Shown here piece after piece: positions 9,507 through 19,020 of a DNA stretch of 64,000 nt. Source of the stretch: Bog-756 sp963734395 (GTDB taxonomy: Bacteria > Actinomycetota > Acidimicrobiia > Acidimicrobiales > RAAP-2); assembly GCA_963734395.1 (NCBI GenBank), contig CAVTGY010000004.1, positions 62,001 through 126,000 of the forward strand. Direction: 5' to 3'. A program made the position numbers and the translations under genes. Numbering within the stretch: the first letter of the stretch is position 1; each line of letters opens with the position of its first letter. The notes below the pieces were generated by a model. The model was not told the DNA's origin. It searched no databases and was given only the letters and a program-made list of their open reading frames with translations.

Positions 9507-10958
9507 GTGCCCACCGTTGAGAACGGATCACGTCTGAGCCGAGCGGTCCAGTCGATGAATCTGTGGATCGGCGTGGGCACCTGCGGCTCGATCGGCGTGG
9601 CCACGCTCGGGACCAGCTTGGGGGCCATTCCCCAACCCGGCGACGACGGCTGGTGGTTCCAGGCCGGTGCCGGTCTGTCGACGTTGGCTCATGCCGGGTT
9701 CTACCTCTGTGTCGGGTTGCTCATCGCTGGATGGGTGGGCGTCGGCTACCACGCCCGGCAAGGCCGGCTGACCACGTCGCGAGCGTGGGTGATCCTGGCG
9801 TTGTGGGGAGTGCCGCTCCTGGTGGGACCACCGTTGTTCAGCCGGGACATCTACAGCTATATCGGGCAGGGTCTGCTCGCCCACAACGGGTTGAATCCCT
9901 ACTCGGTTCCCCCTTCCGCTCTGGGAAATGGGCCGCTGCTGGCGTCGATCGCCAGCGTGTGGCGCGACACCGCATCCCCCTACGGACCTCTGTTCGTGTC
10001 GGTGAGCAGGGCGGCAGCCACCGTTTCGGGCGGCTCGTTGGTGGTGCAGGTCATGGTGTTCCGGGTGATGGAGCTGATCGGCGTGGCGTTGATCATGTTC
10101 TCCCTCCCTCCCCTTGCCCGCCGGATGGGTGCCGACCCGGGTCTCGCCCTGTGGCTCGGGGCGCTCAGCCCGTTGGCGCTGTTCAGCTTCATCGCCTCGG
10201 GCCACAACGACGCCCTCATGGTCGGACTGCTGCTGGCCGGCGTGACACTGGCCACTCGGAACCGATTGGCTCTGGGACTCTCTCTGTGCGCCTTGGCGGC
10301 CACCATCAAGCTGCCGGCGGCAGCCGCCATCGTGTTCATCGCCGTAGACCGACTCCGGCGGGCGGAGGCGCCCGATCGGGCCCGGGTCTTCCTCGAAGCG
10401 GTGGTGGTCCCGGTCCTGGTCGTTGCCGGGGTAACCGTCGCCTCCGGGCTGGGTTGGACCTGGCTCGGACCAACCGCCCTCCGGGTGCCGACGGAGCTGA
10501 AGGTACTGTCCACGCCCTCGGTGTCACTGGGCGCCTTCGTGCACTCGATCCTTCACTGGTTCTCGATCCCGGTTTCCCGGAGCGCCACCGTGTCGGCGAC
10601 CCAGCTGGTGTGCGGTCTGCTGTCGGTGGCCGGGATCGTGTGGTTGGTGTTCAACGCCCACCGGCTCGACGTAGTCCGCCTGCTCGGACTGGCGCTCCTG
10701 TTGATCGTCATCGGCAGCCCCACGTTGTGGCCCTGGTACCTGATGTGGGGGGTGGCTATTCTCGCCGGGACCCGGGCCCAGCGTTCCAAGGCGCTGGCGG
10801 CGGTAGCCGGGTTGGCCATGTTGGCGGTCGGACCCGGAGGCACACCGATGCTCGGTGGAGATGCCTATTTCGTGATCGCGCCGTTGTTGGTGGCGGCGTG
10901 CATCTGGTTGGTGCGGGAACGACATTGGCGGACCGTGGTCACCGGCTATGCGTTCTGA
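9507..10958 (+). CDS. mptB: MptB-like alpha-1,6-mannosyltransferase (polyprenol-phosphate-mannose dependent)
   Basis: GT-C membrane enzyme resembling MptB, which extends the alpha-1,6-mannan core of lipomannan in corynebacteria and mycobacteria. Key segments are FSRDIYSYIGQGLLAHNGLNPY-type (only its core is quoted here), SPYGPLFVSVSR and HNDALMVGLLLAG. About twelve to thirteen helices in 483 residues, somewhat shorter than mycobacterial MptB. GTG 9507 follows AAGGAG (9491-9496), a clear ribosome site. Its 3' end overlaps the next gene by 11 bases. Linkage specificity is inferred from family resemblance and not shown here. Confidence 0.82.
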   Translation: MPTVENGSRLSRAVQSMNLWIGVGTCGSIGVATLGTSLGAIPQPGDDGWWFQAGAGLSTLAHAGFYLCVGLLIAGWVGVGYHARQGRLTTSRAWVILALWGVPLLVGPPLFSRDIYSYIGQGLLAHNGLNPYSVPPSALGNGPLLASIASVWRDTASPYGPLFVSVSRAAATVSGGSLVVQVMVFRVMELIGVALIMFSLPPLARRMGADPGLALWLGALSPLALFSFIASGHNDALMVGLLLAGVTLATRNRLALGLSLCALAATIKLPAAAAIVFIAVDRLRRAEAPDRARVFLEAVVVPVLVVAGVTVASGLGWTWLGPTALRVPTELKVLSTPSVSLGAFVHSILHWFSIPVSRSATVSATQLVCGLLSVAGIVWLVFNAHRLDVVRLLGLALLLIVIGSPTLWPWYLMWGVAILAGTRAQRSKALAAVAGLAMLAVGPGGTPMLGGDAYFVIAPLLVAACIWLVRERHWRTVVTGYAF

Positions 10959-12174
10959 GTCGACCACCTACGGCGTGGCCGCCACCGTGGACGGCCCCGC
11001 AGTGTCCTCCACGGACGGCTCAACGCTCCAAACGCTCGAAGGTCCCGACGAGGACCCTGGTGCCGGCGGCGGCCGGCTCCCCACCGGTCGATGGTTCCTG
11101 TTCCGACCGGTGGCCGTCTACCTGCTCTGCCGTGCCCTCACACTGGCCAGCCTGGTCATCGCCGACGTCTTCACCCACAAGGGTTTGAGTGGCGACCTCG
11201 ACATCTGGGACGGGCGCTGGTTCATTCGAGCCGCCGAGCAGGGGTGGCCCAACCACCTGCCCATGGTCAACGGCCACGTGGCGCCGAGCACCCTCGCCTT
11301 CCTGCCCGGTTTCCCCCTGGCCATCCGCTGGTTGACGGCCAGCACCGGACTGCCGCCACTGGCCGTCGGCGTGGTGATCAGCGGGGTGAGCGGCCTGAGC
11401 GCGATCCTGGCAGTGGGGATGCTGGTGCGCCACTTCGCCGGTGCGGTCAGGGCGGAAAGGGCCGCGCTGTTGCTGGCCGTCTTTCCCGGCACCTTCGTCT
11501 TCAGCCTCGTCTATTCCGAAGGCATCGTCATCACCTGCGTCGCCTTGGGGCTTCTGGCCTTGCTCCGCCGGCAGTGGTGGCTCGCCGGCATCCTCGGCTT
11601 GGTTGCCAGCGCCACCTCTCCGATCGCCCTGGCCTTCGTGGTCAGCTGTGCCTGGTGCGCGGGGTCGGAGATCCGGCGCCATCGGAACTGGCGTTCCCTG
11701 GCGGCTCCCATCGTGGCGCCGCTCGGATTCGTCGGCTGCATGGTGTGGCTGTGGGTACATACCGGCAGCCTTGCGGCATGGCGGGCGGCCGAACGGGGAG
11801 GATGGAAGAGCTACCCGTCGTTCGCGTATCCGATCCATATCATCCGCACCTTCGTCGTTGATCCTGTCGCGCCGACACGCACCGGTCAGCTGCTGATGAT
11901 CGGGACGGTGGCTGCGGGAATCGGTGCCGTGTTCGCCATCCGCGAGCGCCAACCGGCACCGGTCCTCCTCTACGGGCTGGTGGCGGCGGGGATGGCCGCC
12001 ATCTCGGCGCCTGTCGGGCTCCGTCCTCGATTCCTCATGCTGGCATTCCCCCTGATCATCGCCGTGGGCACCCGGTTACGCGGCCGGGCCTACGGGTGGA
12101 CCGTGGCCGTCTCCGCCTGCTTCCTGGCGATCATGACCCTCTCGACCCTGGCGTCGACCGCGGTGTTCCCGTGA
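10948..12174 (+). CDS. PIG-V-like (GPI mannosyltransferase 2-like) membrane mannosyltransferase
   Basis: Integral membrane protein of the bacterial PIG-V/GT76-like group, predicted to use polyprenyl-phosphate-mannose. After a soluble N-terminal tail of about 50 residues, the first helix is followed by LDIWDGRWFIRAAEQGWP, which carries the acidic loop typical of this clan. PGFPLAIRWL and FSLVYSEGIVI match the next family blocks, and the C-terminal half holds several more helices. ATG 10948 overlaps the end of the MptB-like gene, and the stop overlaps the GTG of the next gene, so the three are probably one operon. Confidence 0.75.
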   Translation: MRSESTTYGVAATVDGPAVSSTDGSTLQTLEGPDEDPGAGGGRLPTGRWFLFRPVAVYLLCRALTLASLVIADVFTHKGLSGDLDIWDGRWFIRAAEQGWPNHLPMVNGHVAPSTLAFLPGFPLAIRWLTASTGLPPLAVGVVISGVSGLSAILAVGMLVRHFAGAVRAERAALLLAVFPGTFVFSLVYSEGIVITCVALGLLALLRRQWWLAGILGLVASATSPIALAFVVSCAWCAGSEIRRHRNWRSLAAPIVAPLGFVGCMVWLWVHTGSLAAWRAAERGGWKSYPSFAYPIHIIRTFVVDPVAPTRTGQLLMIGTVAAGIGAVFAIRERQPAPVLLYGLVAAGMAAISAPVGLRPRFLMLAFPLIIAVGTRLRGRAYGWTVAVSACFLAIMTLSTLASTAVFP

Positions 12175-13928
12175 CCATCAGCGACCAGGCCCCGGTGGTC
12201 GTCGACCATCCCCTCGAGCGGGTGGCGGCCCCCTGGTGGCAGCCGCGGCGGCCGGCCTCCGAGCCCACCGCGGTCCTCGAACGGTGTGGGTGGAGCTTTG
12301 TCTGGCTGGGGGTGCTGATCACCGGCCTCGGCTTTTGGGGAGGGTGGTCAGGTTGGCCGGCAGCAGCGCTGATCGCACCGCTGCTGGTCCTCGGCGGCGG
12401 TGTGGGCTTGGCTGCGATCTGGCTGGTCGACGACCCCAGCTCACCGGTGGCCCAGGGGGTGGCGCTTTTCGCCTCGCTGGTGGCGGCGGGGGTGCCTCAA
12501 GCCGCGGCGATCCATGTCCGTCAGTTCTTCACCACCGACGCAGCGGCCTTCAACCAGGTAGCCAGCCAACTGCTCGTGCACGGAAAGGACCCCTACACCG
12601 CATCGATGGCACCGGCCGCCACCCTGTTGCACAACCCTTGGAACTTCTGGACCTACACCGTCGACGGTGGGCACGTGACCCATGTGTCCTACCCGGCTGG
12701 TTCCTTCCTCCTCCAGGCGCCGGTCATGGCGCTCGGGTTCCATCACCAGGTCACCGATTGGATCGATCTCGCTGCGTGGCTGGTGACCGGCGTGCTCATG
12801 TTCGCGATGCTGCCGGTGTCGTTGCGTTGGCTTTCGGCGCTCATTGTTCTCACGCCGTTCTTTGTCGGGACCTTCGCCAACGGCGGGACCGACGCCCTGT
12901 TCCTCCCGTTCCTCGTGGTGGCGGTCTGGCAGTGGGATCGATTTGGAACCGGGAGAGGCCGTGGCCCCGCGACCTGGATCGGCCCGCTGTGCCTGGGGTT
13001 GGCCTGTTCCATCAAACAGACGCCGTGGTTCTGCGTGCCGCTGCTGGTCATCGGAGTGGGGCTCGAAGCGAATCGCCGGGGACGTAATCCTTGGCCGGTC
13101 GCCGCCGGCTATGTGGCCATCGTGGTGGCGGCGTTCTCGGTGATCAATCTCCCGTTCATCATCTGGCAGCCGAGCGCATGGATGCACGGAACGTTTCTCC
13201 CCTTCACCCAACCACTGGTGGCGGACGGCCAGGGCGCGGTCACCGTCGCCCTCCACGGACTGACCGGTGGGGTGGTGCTGACCCTCCTGTCGATCGCCGG
13301 CGTCCTGGCCTACGTTGCGCTCCTGGCCGCATTCGTCCTGTGGTACCCGAGGATGAAACGAATCTGGCTGTTCCTACTTCCCGTGGTCCTGTTCCTTCCG
13401 GGTCGAAGCCTGTCCAGCTACCTGGTCGACCTGTTCCCCGCCGCCATGATCGCCGCCATTACCGTCACCACCCCGGTGAAGGTTCGCTCGCCCGACCGCG
13501 CCGGTGGCAGGCGATGGGTAGCGGCAACGGTGGTGGCGGCACCGGTCGGCGCCGCCCTGGCGGTCATGGCCGTTGCCTTCACCTCTGCCCCGTTGCAGCT
13601 GTCGGTCGATGGGTTCCGCACCTCGAACTCCACCCAACGGCTGGATGCGGTGACGGTTACCGTCCATAACCGGTCGGATCATCCGGTGACACCCCACTTC
13701 ATGGTGACCATCGGCGGCGGTCACCCGGACGGCTTCTGGAAACCGACCGGTCGCAGCCCCACGGCGATCGGACCGGGGGCGGCGGCCACGTTCACCATTC
13801 GACCGAACGTCTACACCTGGTCGCCGGCTCACGACACCTATTGGCTGGTGGACGCCTACACCACGTCCCCGAACGCATTGAGCACGTCGCCGCCCCAGTT
13901 CTGGACGCTCGGCACCGCACAGTCCTGA
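12171..13928 (+). CDS. Multispanning membrane protein, GT-C glycosyltransferase-like, with C-terminal beta-rich domain
   Basis: I do not recognise a named family. It has about eleven to twelve helices in residues 30-450. A long outer loop contains VHGKDPYTASMAP and HVTHVSYPAGSFLLQ, resembling the acceptor loop of GT-C enzymes, and IKQTPWFCVPLLVIG resembles the GT87 IKLTP block. The last 100 or so residues follow a final helix and look like an extracytoplasmic beta-sandwich (AVTVTVHNRSDHPV and FTIRPNVYTW). It starts at GTG 12171, overlapping the stop of the PIG-V-like gene. A role in the same glycan pathway is inferred from position and topology only. Confidence 0.7.
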   Translation: MTISDQAPVVVDHPLERVAAPWWQPRRPASEPTAVLERCGWSFVWLGVLITGLGFWGGWSGWPAAALIAPLLVLGGGVGLAAIWLVDDPSSPVAQGVALFASLVAAGVPQAAAIHVRQFFTTDAAAFNQVASQLLVHGKDPYTASMAPAATLLHNPWNFWTYTVDGGHVTHVSYPAGSFLLQAPVMALGFHHQVTDWIDLAAWLVTGVLMFAMLPVSLRWLSALIVLTPFFVGTFANGGTDALFLPFLVVAVWQWDRFGTGRGRGPATWIGPLCLGLACSIKQTPWFCVPLLVIGVGLEANRRGRNPWPVAAGYVAIVVAAFSVINLPFIIWQPSAWMHGTFLPFTQPLVADGQGAVTVALHGLTGGVVLTLLSIAGVLAYVALLAAFVLWYPRMKRIWLFLLPVVLFLPGRSLSSYLVDLFPAAMIAAITVTTPVKVRSPDRAGGRRWVAATVVAAPVGAALAVMAVAFTSAPLQLSVDGFRTSNSTQRLDAVTVTVHNRSDHPVTPHFMVTIGGGHPDGFWKPTGRSPTAIGPGAAATFTIRPNVYTWSPAHDTYWLVDAYTTSPNALSTSPPQFWTLGTAQS

Positions 13929-13957
13929 TCAGTCCTTATCGGTCCTGATCAGTCCCG
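13922..13957. repeat. Short direct repeat at convergent gene ends
   Basis: gtcctgatcagtcc occurs at 13922-13935 and again at 13944-13957, each centred on tgatca. The repeats span the abutting stop codons of two convergent glycosyltransferase-like genes (13928 and 13929). No hairpin with a T-run is present, so terminator function is uncertain. Confidence 0.7.
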
Positions 13958-15224
13958 ATCGGGGCGACGCCGAGCCCGACCGACCCCCCGATGACCACAC
14001 CGAGCCGGGGGCAGGTTCCGTCGGGCGATCTCTGTGGCGGCGGACGGTCAACATGGCACTGATCCCGACCATGAACACGACCATGGCATAGAAGAAGGAA
14101 TTTCCCCACACGAGCTGCCAGCCGTGTTCCGACAGCTCGATGTTCGAGCCGTAGGGCACGCTCCAGATCGGCGCCCACCAAAACAGGACGGCGGTGGCAA
14201 GAGCCCACAGCCGCCCGCCGGCCGGCCGGTCCGGAGCCCAGACCAGCCAGATCAACACCGGCACCACCCACACCATGTGATGGGCCCAGGTGATGGGGGA
14301 TACAAGGAGCCCAGTCGTGGCGCAGACCAGCAGGCCGAGGAGGTTCGACGATGCCTGCCACGCCCACCGGGCCAGGGCGATGCCGGCAACCAGCACCACC
14401 ACGCTTACCATCGCGGTCAGTCCCGTCGACACCACCCGGTGATCGAGGCGATCCATCACCGCCCGCACGCTCTGATTGCTGATGTAGAACGCGCTACCTA
14501 CCCGGTTGGCGTCCAACGCGTACTTGGTCCAGTAGGACCAGGAGACGCCGGGACCGGTTGCTGCGGTCACCACCGTGCAACCGGCAAAGGTGCCAAGGGC
14601 CACCAGAGCCGCCCGCGTCTGGCGAGTCACCAGCAGATACGGAACGAACACCAACGGGGTGAGCTTTACGGCCGCTGCCACTCCGAGCAACATCCCTCGG
14701 GGCAACGATCGCCCGCCCAATGGCACAGTACCGGTGAGATCGGCGAGAACCAGGGCGGCCAACACGATGTTCACCTGACCGTAGGCAAAGGTCAGATGGA
14801 CCGGTTCGATGAAGAAGGCCGGGATCATCAGGACCAACGACCACCCGAGCAGCCGCTCACGGTCCAACCCGGGCCGCGCCGCCCGGACAGACAGCCACAC
14901 CATGAACAGAAGGGCGAGGACGTTCACCAGGCTCCAGACGACCTGCGCACCGGTCATCGGAAACACCCGCAGGGGAGCGAACACCAGGGCGGCAAATGGT
15001 GGATAGGTGAAGGGGAGATGCGGCGGAGTCGGCAGGGAGGCGACGTACAGCTGGCCATCGAAGAGATGCCGGGCGCCCATCAGGTAGACGGCGAAGTCCA
15101 GCTGGGGTCGATGCCACCCGAGACCCAATGCCCAGAGCACGACCAGTCCGGTCGAAATGCCGCCCACGGCCCAGGCCGCACGAGGCCATTTGGTGGTCGA
15201 GCTCACCCTCGCGGATGACCTCAC
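13929..15224 (-). CDS. GT87 (DUF2029) alpha-mannosyltransferase, second copy
   Basis: Second GT87 enzyme, with LDFAVYLMGARHLFDG in the first loop, PFTYPPFAALVFAPL, FAYGQVNIVLAALVLADL, VKLTPLVFVPYLL, SNQSVRAVMDRL and ITWAHHMVWVVPVLI. About ten helices and an intact frame of 431 residues, with a basic tail. The start is GTG 15224; GTG 15206 is an alternative. It runs against the preceding gene and its stop codon directly abuts that gene's stop. Presence of two GT87 copies suggests different acceptor positions, for example backbone and branch mannosylation. Confidence 0.85.
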   Translation of the reverse strand: MRSSARVSSTTKWPRAAWAVGGISTGLVVLWALGLGWHRPQLDFAVYLMGARHLFDGQLYVASLPTPPHLPFTYPPFAALVFAPLRVFPMTGAQVVWSLVNVLALLFMVWLSVRAARPGLDRERLLGWSLVLMIPAFFIEPVHLTFAYGQVNIVLAALVLADLTGTVPLGGRSLPRGMLLGVAAAVKLTPLVFVPYLLVTRQTRAALVALGTFAGCTVVTAATGPGVSWSYWTKYALDANRVGSAFYISNQSVRAVMDRLDHRVVSTGLTAMVSVVVLVAGIALARWAWQASSNLLGLLVCATTGLLVSPITWAHHMVWVVPVLIWLVWAPDRPAGGRLWALATAVLFWWAPIWSVPYGSNIELSEHGWQLVWGNSFFYAMVVFMVGISAMLTVRRHRDRPTEPAPGSVWSSGGRSGSASPRSGLIRTDKD

Positions 15225-15498
15225 TCGGGCCCGGCGGATGGCCTGGCGCCCACCCGTGCGATCCCGGTCGCCCGGCCCCGGTGCCGGGCCGTCAATTCCT
15301 GGAGGTCATCCCGGGGCGCGTGGGTCACGGGCCTCCAGCGTACAAACTCGGGTCGGTCAGGAGGGCTCGAGCCCGTGCCGGCCTCCAGGGATACCATGAA
15401 ACCAATTCGAATTCCGGCCATGGCCCACCTGCCATGGAAGAGCGCTCGGTCACCGTGTCTGGCTGGCCGTCCACGGTGTCGTCGAGGAAGGGTGACGG

Positions 15499-17772
15499 AT
15501 GGCAGTCGAGACCCGCCGCACCGGGTCGGTGTGGTCGACGGCGATATCTCGCCTGCCGGCACCGGACGCCGACCCCCGGCAGGGGACCTTGCCCGACGGT
15601 CGCTACATCAATCGCGAGCTCTCGTGGCTCGAGTTCGGGGCCCGCTTGCTGAGCCTGGCGTCAGATCATCGCCTTCCCCTCTTGGAACGGGTCAAGTTCC
15701 TCTCCATCTTCTCCGAGGGCCTCGACGAATTCTTTCAGGTCAGGGTGGCCGGTCTCGAGGACCAGGTGGCTGCGGGGCTGCGGACCCGGTCGCCGGATGG
15801 CCTGAGTCCCCCACAGCAGTTGGACGCCATCACCGTTCGTGCAACTGAGCTGGTCACCTGGCAGAGCGCGATATTCCTCGACCAGGTGGCCCCGGCTCTC
15901 ACCGCTGCGGGCGTAGCGATGTCCGATTGGCACACCCTCGGCGAGGAGGACCGTGCCTACCTGGTCGATGTGTTCACCCGGCAGATCTTCCCCATCCTCA
16001 CCCCGTTGGCCGTCGACCAGGGTCACCCGTTCCCGTACATCTCCGATCTCTCGCTCAATCTCGTGATGCGGGTCCGCAACGCCTCTACCGGCGAAGAGCG
16101 GATCGCCCGGGTAAAGGTCCCCCCCTTTCTGTCCCGTTTCGTCGTGCTTCCTGACCAGCGACGATTCGTACCGGTCGAGCAGGTCATCGCCGCCCACCTG
16201 GACAGCCTTTTCCCATCGATGACCATCATCGAGCATCACGCCTTCCGGCTCACCCGCAATGCCGATCTGTCGGTCGAGGAGGACGAGGCCGGCAACCTGT
16301 TGGCCGCAGTCGAGCTCGAGCTGCACCGTCGACGATTCGGTCAGGCCGTCCGCCTCGAAGTGTCCGCAGGAATTTCGACCGATCTACTGGACATGCTGAT
16401 CACAGAAGTCGACGTTCCCGAGGACAACGTGTATCTCTTCGACGTCCCCATCGACTTGAGCGGCCTTCGGGCACTGTGCGAGCTGGACCGTCCCGACCTG
16501 TGCGCCCCGGCCTGGACACCGGTTACGCCGCCCCCCTTGGCCGATGGTGCCGGCATCTTCACCGTGCTCGACCAGCGGGACATCCTGGTTCACCATCCGT
16601 ACGAGTCCTTCGCGGCGTCGGTGGAGGCGTTCGTGGACCTCGCCGCCGAGGATGCCGATGTGCTGGCGATCAAACAGACCCTCTACCGGACCGGGGACAA
16701 CAGCCCCATCGTTTCGGCGCTGGTCCGCGCCTCCCAAGCGGGAAAGCAGGTCACCGCGGTGGTCGAGCTCCAGGCGCGCTTCGACGAGAGGACCAACATC
16801 GGTTGGGCCCGCACGCTGGAGGAGGCCGGGGTCCAGGTGATCTACGGCCTGGTGACCCTCAAGACCCACTCCAAGATCTCGCTGGTGGTCCGGTGGCACG
16901 GTGACCAGATCCGCCGCTACTGCCACATCGGCAGCGGCAACTACAACTCGAACACGGCCAGAATCTACGAGGACGTGGGACTGATCACCGCCGATCCGGC
17001 CATCGGGGCGGACGTGGGCGAGTTGTTCAATCTGCTGACCGGGTCAGGTGACGGTTCCACCTTCCGCCGCCTGGTGGTGTCCCCGGTGTCGACCCGGGCC
17101 CACCTGCTCGCCGCCATCGAGGAGGAAGCCTCGAGCGGACGATCCGGCCGGATCATCCTCAAGACCAACGGTCTCACCGATCCGGGGATCATCGACGCGC
17201 TCTACCGGGCGTCGATGGCGGGTGTCCCGGTGGATCTCATCGTCAGAGGACGGTGCAGCCTCCGGCCCGGAGTGCCGGGACTGTCGGAACGAATCAGCGT
17301 CCGGTCCATCGTCGGTCGATATCTGGAACATTCACGGATCTTCCGTTTCGGGGGGGTGGACGGACGTCCCTTGAGGATGTACATCGGATCCCCCGACATG
17401 ATGGAGCGCAACCTCGACCGAAGGGTGGAGGTGATCGTGCCCATCGACGACCCCGACATTGAACGCCGCCTGGCGACCATCCTCGATGACGTGTTACGGG
17501 ACGAGGCCAACGCATGGACGCTCCGTTCGGACGGAGGATGGGCCAGAGTGGCACCGGACACCGGAGACGACAGGCTCGGGTTCAGCGTGCAGGATCACTT
17601 CCAAATGCAGGCCCTCGAATCCCTCCGGCATCGGCGCGCTGTGCTCCCGCGCGGACCCGGGCAACCGGAGCAGAGATTCCCTGGCTCGGCGACGACGTCG
17701 ACGCCGACGCCGATCCTGAAGGAGCCAGGGGTTGGGCGCCGCTGGTGGTGGCGGCGGTCGCCACGTCGCTGA
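15499..17772 (+). CDS. ppk1: Polyphosphate kinase 1
   Basis: Reversible transfer of the terminal phosphate of ATP to inorganic polyphosphate. N-terminal domain begins RYINRELSWLEFGARLL; the catalytic phospho-accepting histidine lies in LKTHSKISLVV; GSGNYNSNTARIYEDVG and ERNLDRRVEVIVPIDD mark the two C-terminal phospholipase-D-like domains. ATG 15499 follows GGAAGGG. The conserved part ends near residue 710 (DHFQMQALESLRHRR). The remaining 45 residues are low-complexity and overlap the 3' end of the convergent gene by 191 bases, so the stop may be misplaced by an indel. Confidence 0.92.
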   Translation: MAVETRRTGSVWSTAISRLPAPDADPRQGTLPDGRYINRELSWLEFGARLLSLASDHRLPLLERVKFLSIFSEGLDEFFQVRVAGLEDQVAAGLRTRSPDGLSPPQQLDAITVRATELVTWQSAIFLDQVAPALTAAGVAMSDWHTLGEEDRAYLVDVFTRQIFPILTPLAVDQGHPFPYISDLSLNLVMRVRNASTGEERIARVKVPPFLSRFVVLPDQRRFVPVEQVIAAHLDSLFPSMTIIEHHAFRLTRNADLSVEEDEAGNLLAAVELELHRRRFGQAVRLEVSAGISTDLLDMLITEVDVPEDNVYLFDVPIDLSGLRALCELDRPDLCAPAWTPVTPPPLADGAGIFTVLDQRDILVHHPYESFAASVEAFVDLAAEDADVLAIKQTLYRTGDNSPIVSALVRASQAGKQVTAVVELQARFDERTNIGWARTLEEAGVQVIYGLVTLKTHSKISLVVRWHGDQIRRYCHIGSGNYNSNTARIYEDVGLITADPAIGADVGELFNLLTGSGDGSTFRRLVVSPVSTRAHLLAAIEEEASSGRSGRIILKTNGLTDPGIIDALYRASMAGVPVDLIVRGRCSLRPGVPGLSERISVRSIVGRYLEHSRIFRFGGVDGRPLRMYIGSPDMMERNLDRRVEVIVPIDDPDIERRLATILDDVLRDEANAWTLRSDGGWARVAPDTGDDRLGFSVQDHFQMQALESLRHRRAVLPRGPGQPEQRFPGSATTSTPTPILKEPGVGRRWWWRRSPRR

Positions 17773-18979
17773 GGCTGCTCGCTCCGTCGACCAGAGGCCC
17801 GGTCTCACGGCCCCCGCCGGTAGAAGCAGGCCTGCGGAGGCTCTCGAAGTGGTGTTGGAGGAAATCCCCGAGCCTGCGGTAGGTCGATCTGCGTTCGAAT
17901 TCGAGCGAGGCATAGGCCAGTCCCCCGAAAGGAATGGGGAGCCAGAAGTTGACCGCTCGATAGGCCAGCACCCCGGAGAGCGCCTGTCCGGCGGTGGGAC
18001 CGAAACCGGTGATCATCGAGACCAACACGAACTCGACCACCCCCAGACCTCCCGGTGTGATGGGTACGGCGGCCAGGATGTTGGCCAAGCCGTACGCCAT
18101 GAGCAGGTCGACCGGCGAGATGAAGTGGCTGAATGCGGCCACGAAGACCCAGAGGGACGCCGCGTCCAGCAGCCAGTTGGCCGCCGCCCACCCGATCGCC
18201 CTTCGGGTCAGCGAGCGATCCTCCATCAACACCGCGAACCGCTCTGCCAGGTGCTCGACCAGAGCGGTGGTCCGGTCGGCATCGAGGAAGCGGATCCGTC
18301 CCGCGATCCGTCGGATCACCCGGCTGGCCTGCTGCTGGCCACGGGTCAACAGGTAGAACAGCCCGCCGAATATCCCCAGCAGCACCACCCCGACGCCGGT
18401 GGCGACCAGCACCAGGATCGACGCCGACTGTGACTGGCCACCGTGGTGGCTGGCCGGAGCGTGGAAGCCGTGGGTGACCAAGAAGGCAACCAGGGAGAGC
18501 CAGAACATCACGTTGAGTACCACCGCCGACCCGATGCCCTGGGTCCCGAGGGCGAAGCCGGCGTCCGATCCCGAAACTCCGGACTGGGTGAGCAGGCGGT
18601 AGCCGAGGGCTGCCCCGGGGGCGGTGCCGCCCGGTGACACGTGGCTGAGGGACAGGGTCGACATGTTGATCCGGAACAACCGGAATCGGCGGGGTCCGTC
18701 GCTGGGGAGCACCGAGTGGGTCAGCTGGGTATAGGCGGCCAGGGCGCCGATCTCTAGCAGTACCCCGAGGGCGAGGTAGGCGACGTTGATGTGAGCCAGC
18801 GAGTTGACCTCGGCCCGGTGGCTGGCCAACAGCGGGAAGGCGACGTAGAAGACGAACAGGAAGACCAGGAGGGTCCCCACGCTCCACCGCACCTCTCGGT
18901 GCACGAACGGGCCCCGGTGCCACCAGCGACGGTGGGGAGGGGTCGCCCTGTCAGAGGGTTCTGCCGCCATCGCATTCAT
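17582..18979 (-). CDS. Flippase-like / LPG-synthase transmembrane-domain (UPF0104) protein
   Basis: Polytopic inner-membrane protein of the lysylphosphatidylglycerol-synthase transmembrane family, lacking the soluble aminoacyltransferase domain. Such proteins are often called flippase-like and sit in glycolipid or lipoglycan clusters. SLSHVSPGGTAPGAALGYRLL is the family block (its core SHVSPGGTAPG is diagnostic), and VPITPGGLGVVEFVLVSM is the second. About eight helices. ATG 18979 is the likely start. After residue about 425 the sequence becomes S/T/A-rich; without the 3' overlap with ppk1 a frame change near 17830 would end it at 17805. Confidence 0.8.
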   Translation of the reverse strand: MNAMAAEPSDRATPPHRRWWHRGPFVHREVRWSVGTLLVFLFVFYVAFPLLASHRAEVNSLAHINVAYLALGVLLEIGALAAYTQLTHSVLPSDGPRRFRLFRINMSTLSLSHVSPGGTAPGAALGYRLLTQSGVSGSDAGFALGTQGIGSAVVLNVMFWLSLVAFLVTHGFHAPASHHGGQSQSASILVLVATGVGVVLLGIFGGLFYLLTRGQQQASRVIRRIAGRIRFLDADRTTALVEHLAERFAVLMEDRSLTRRAIGWAAANWLLDAASLWVFVAAFSHFISPVDLLMAYGLANILAAVPITPGGLGVVEFVLVSMITGFGPTAGQALSGVLAYRAVNFWLPIPFGGLAYASLEFERRSTYRRLGDFLQHHFESLRRPASTGGGRETGPLVDGASSLSDVATAATTSGAQPLAPSGSASASTSSPSQGISAPVARVRAGAQRADAGGIRGPAFGSDPAR

Positions 18980-19020
18980 GTTGGCACGCCGCGGGCCCAA
19001 GGACCTGACATGCTCTTTGT

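Noticed and set aside
7836..10958. A single 1040-residue protein spanning the GT87 and MptB-like genes
   Set aside because: It arises because one frame break joins the GT87 frame to a stop-free intergenic reading; the two enzymes have separate N-termini and the second has a good ribosome site.
15225..15498. PhoB box or strong promoter upstream of ppk1
   Set aside because: Only a lone TACCAT (15392-15397) far from the start and a GC-rich hairpin near 15271-15288 are visible; not enough to call a regulatory site.
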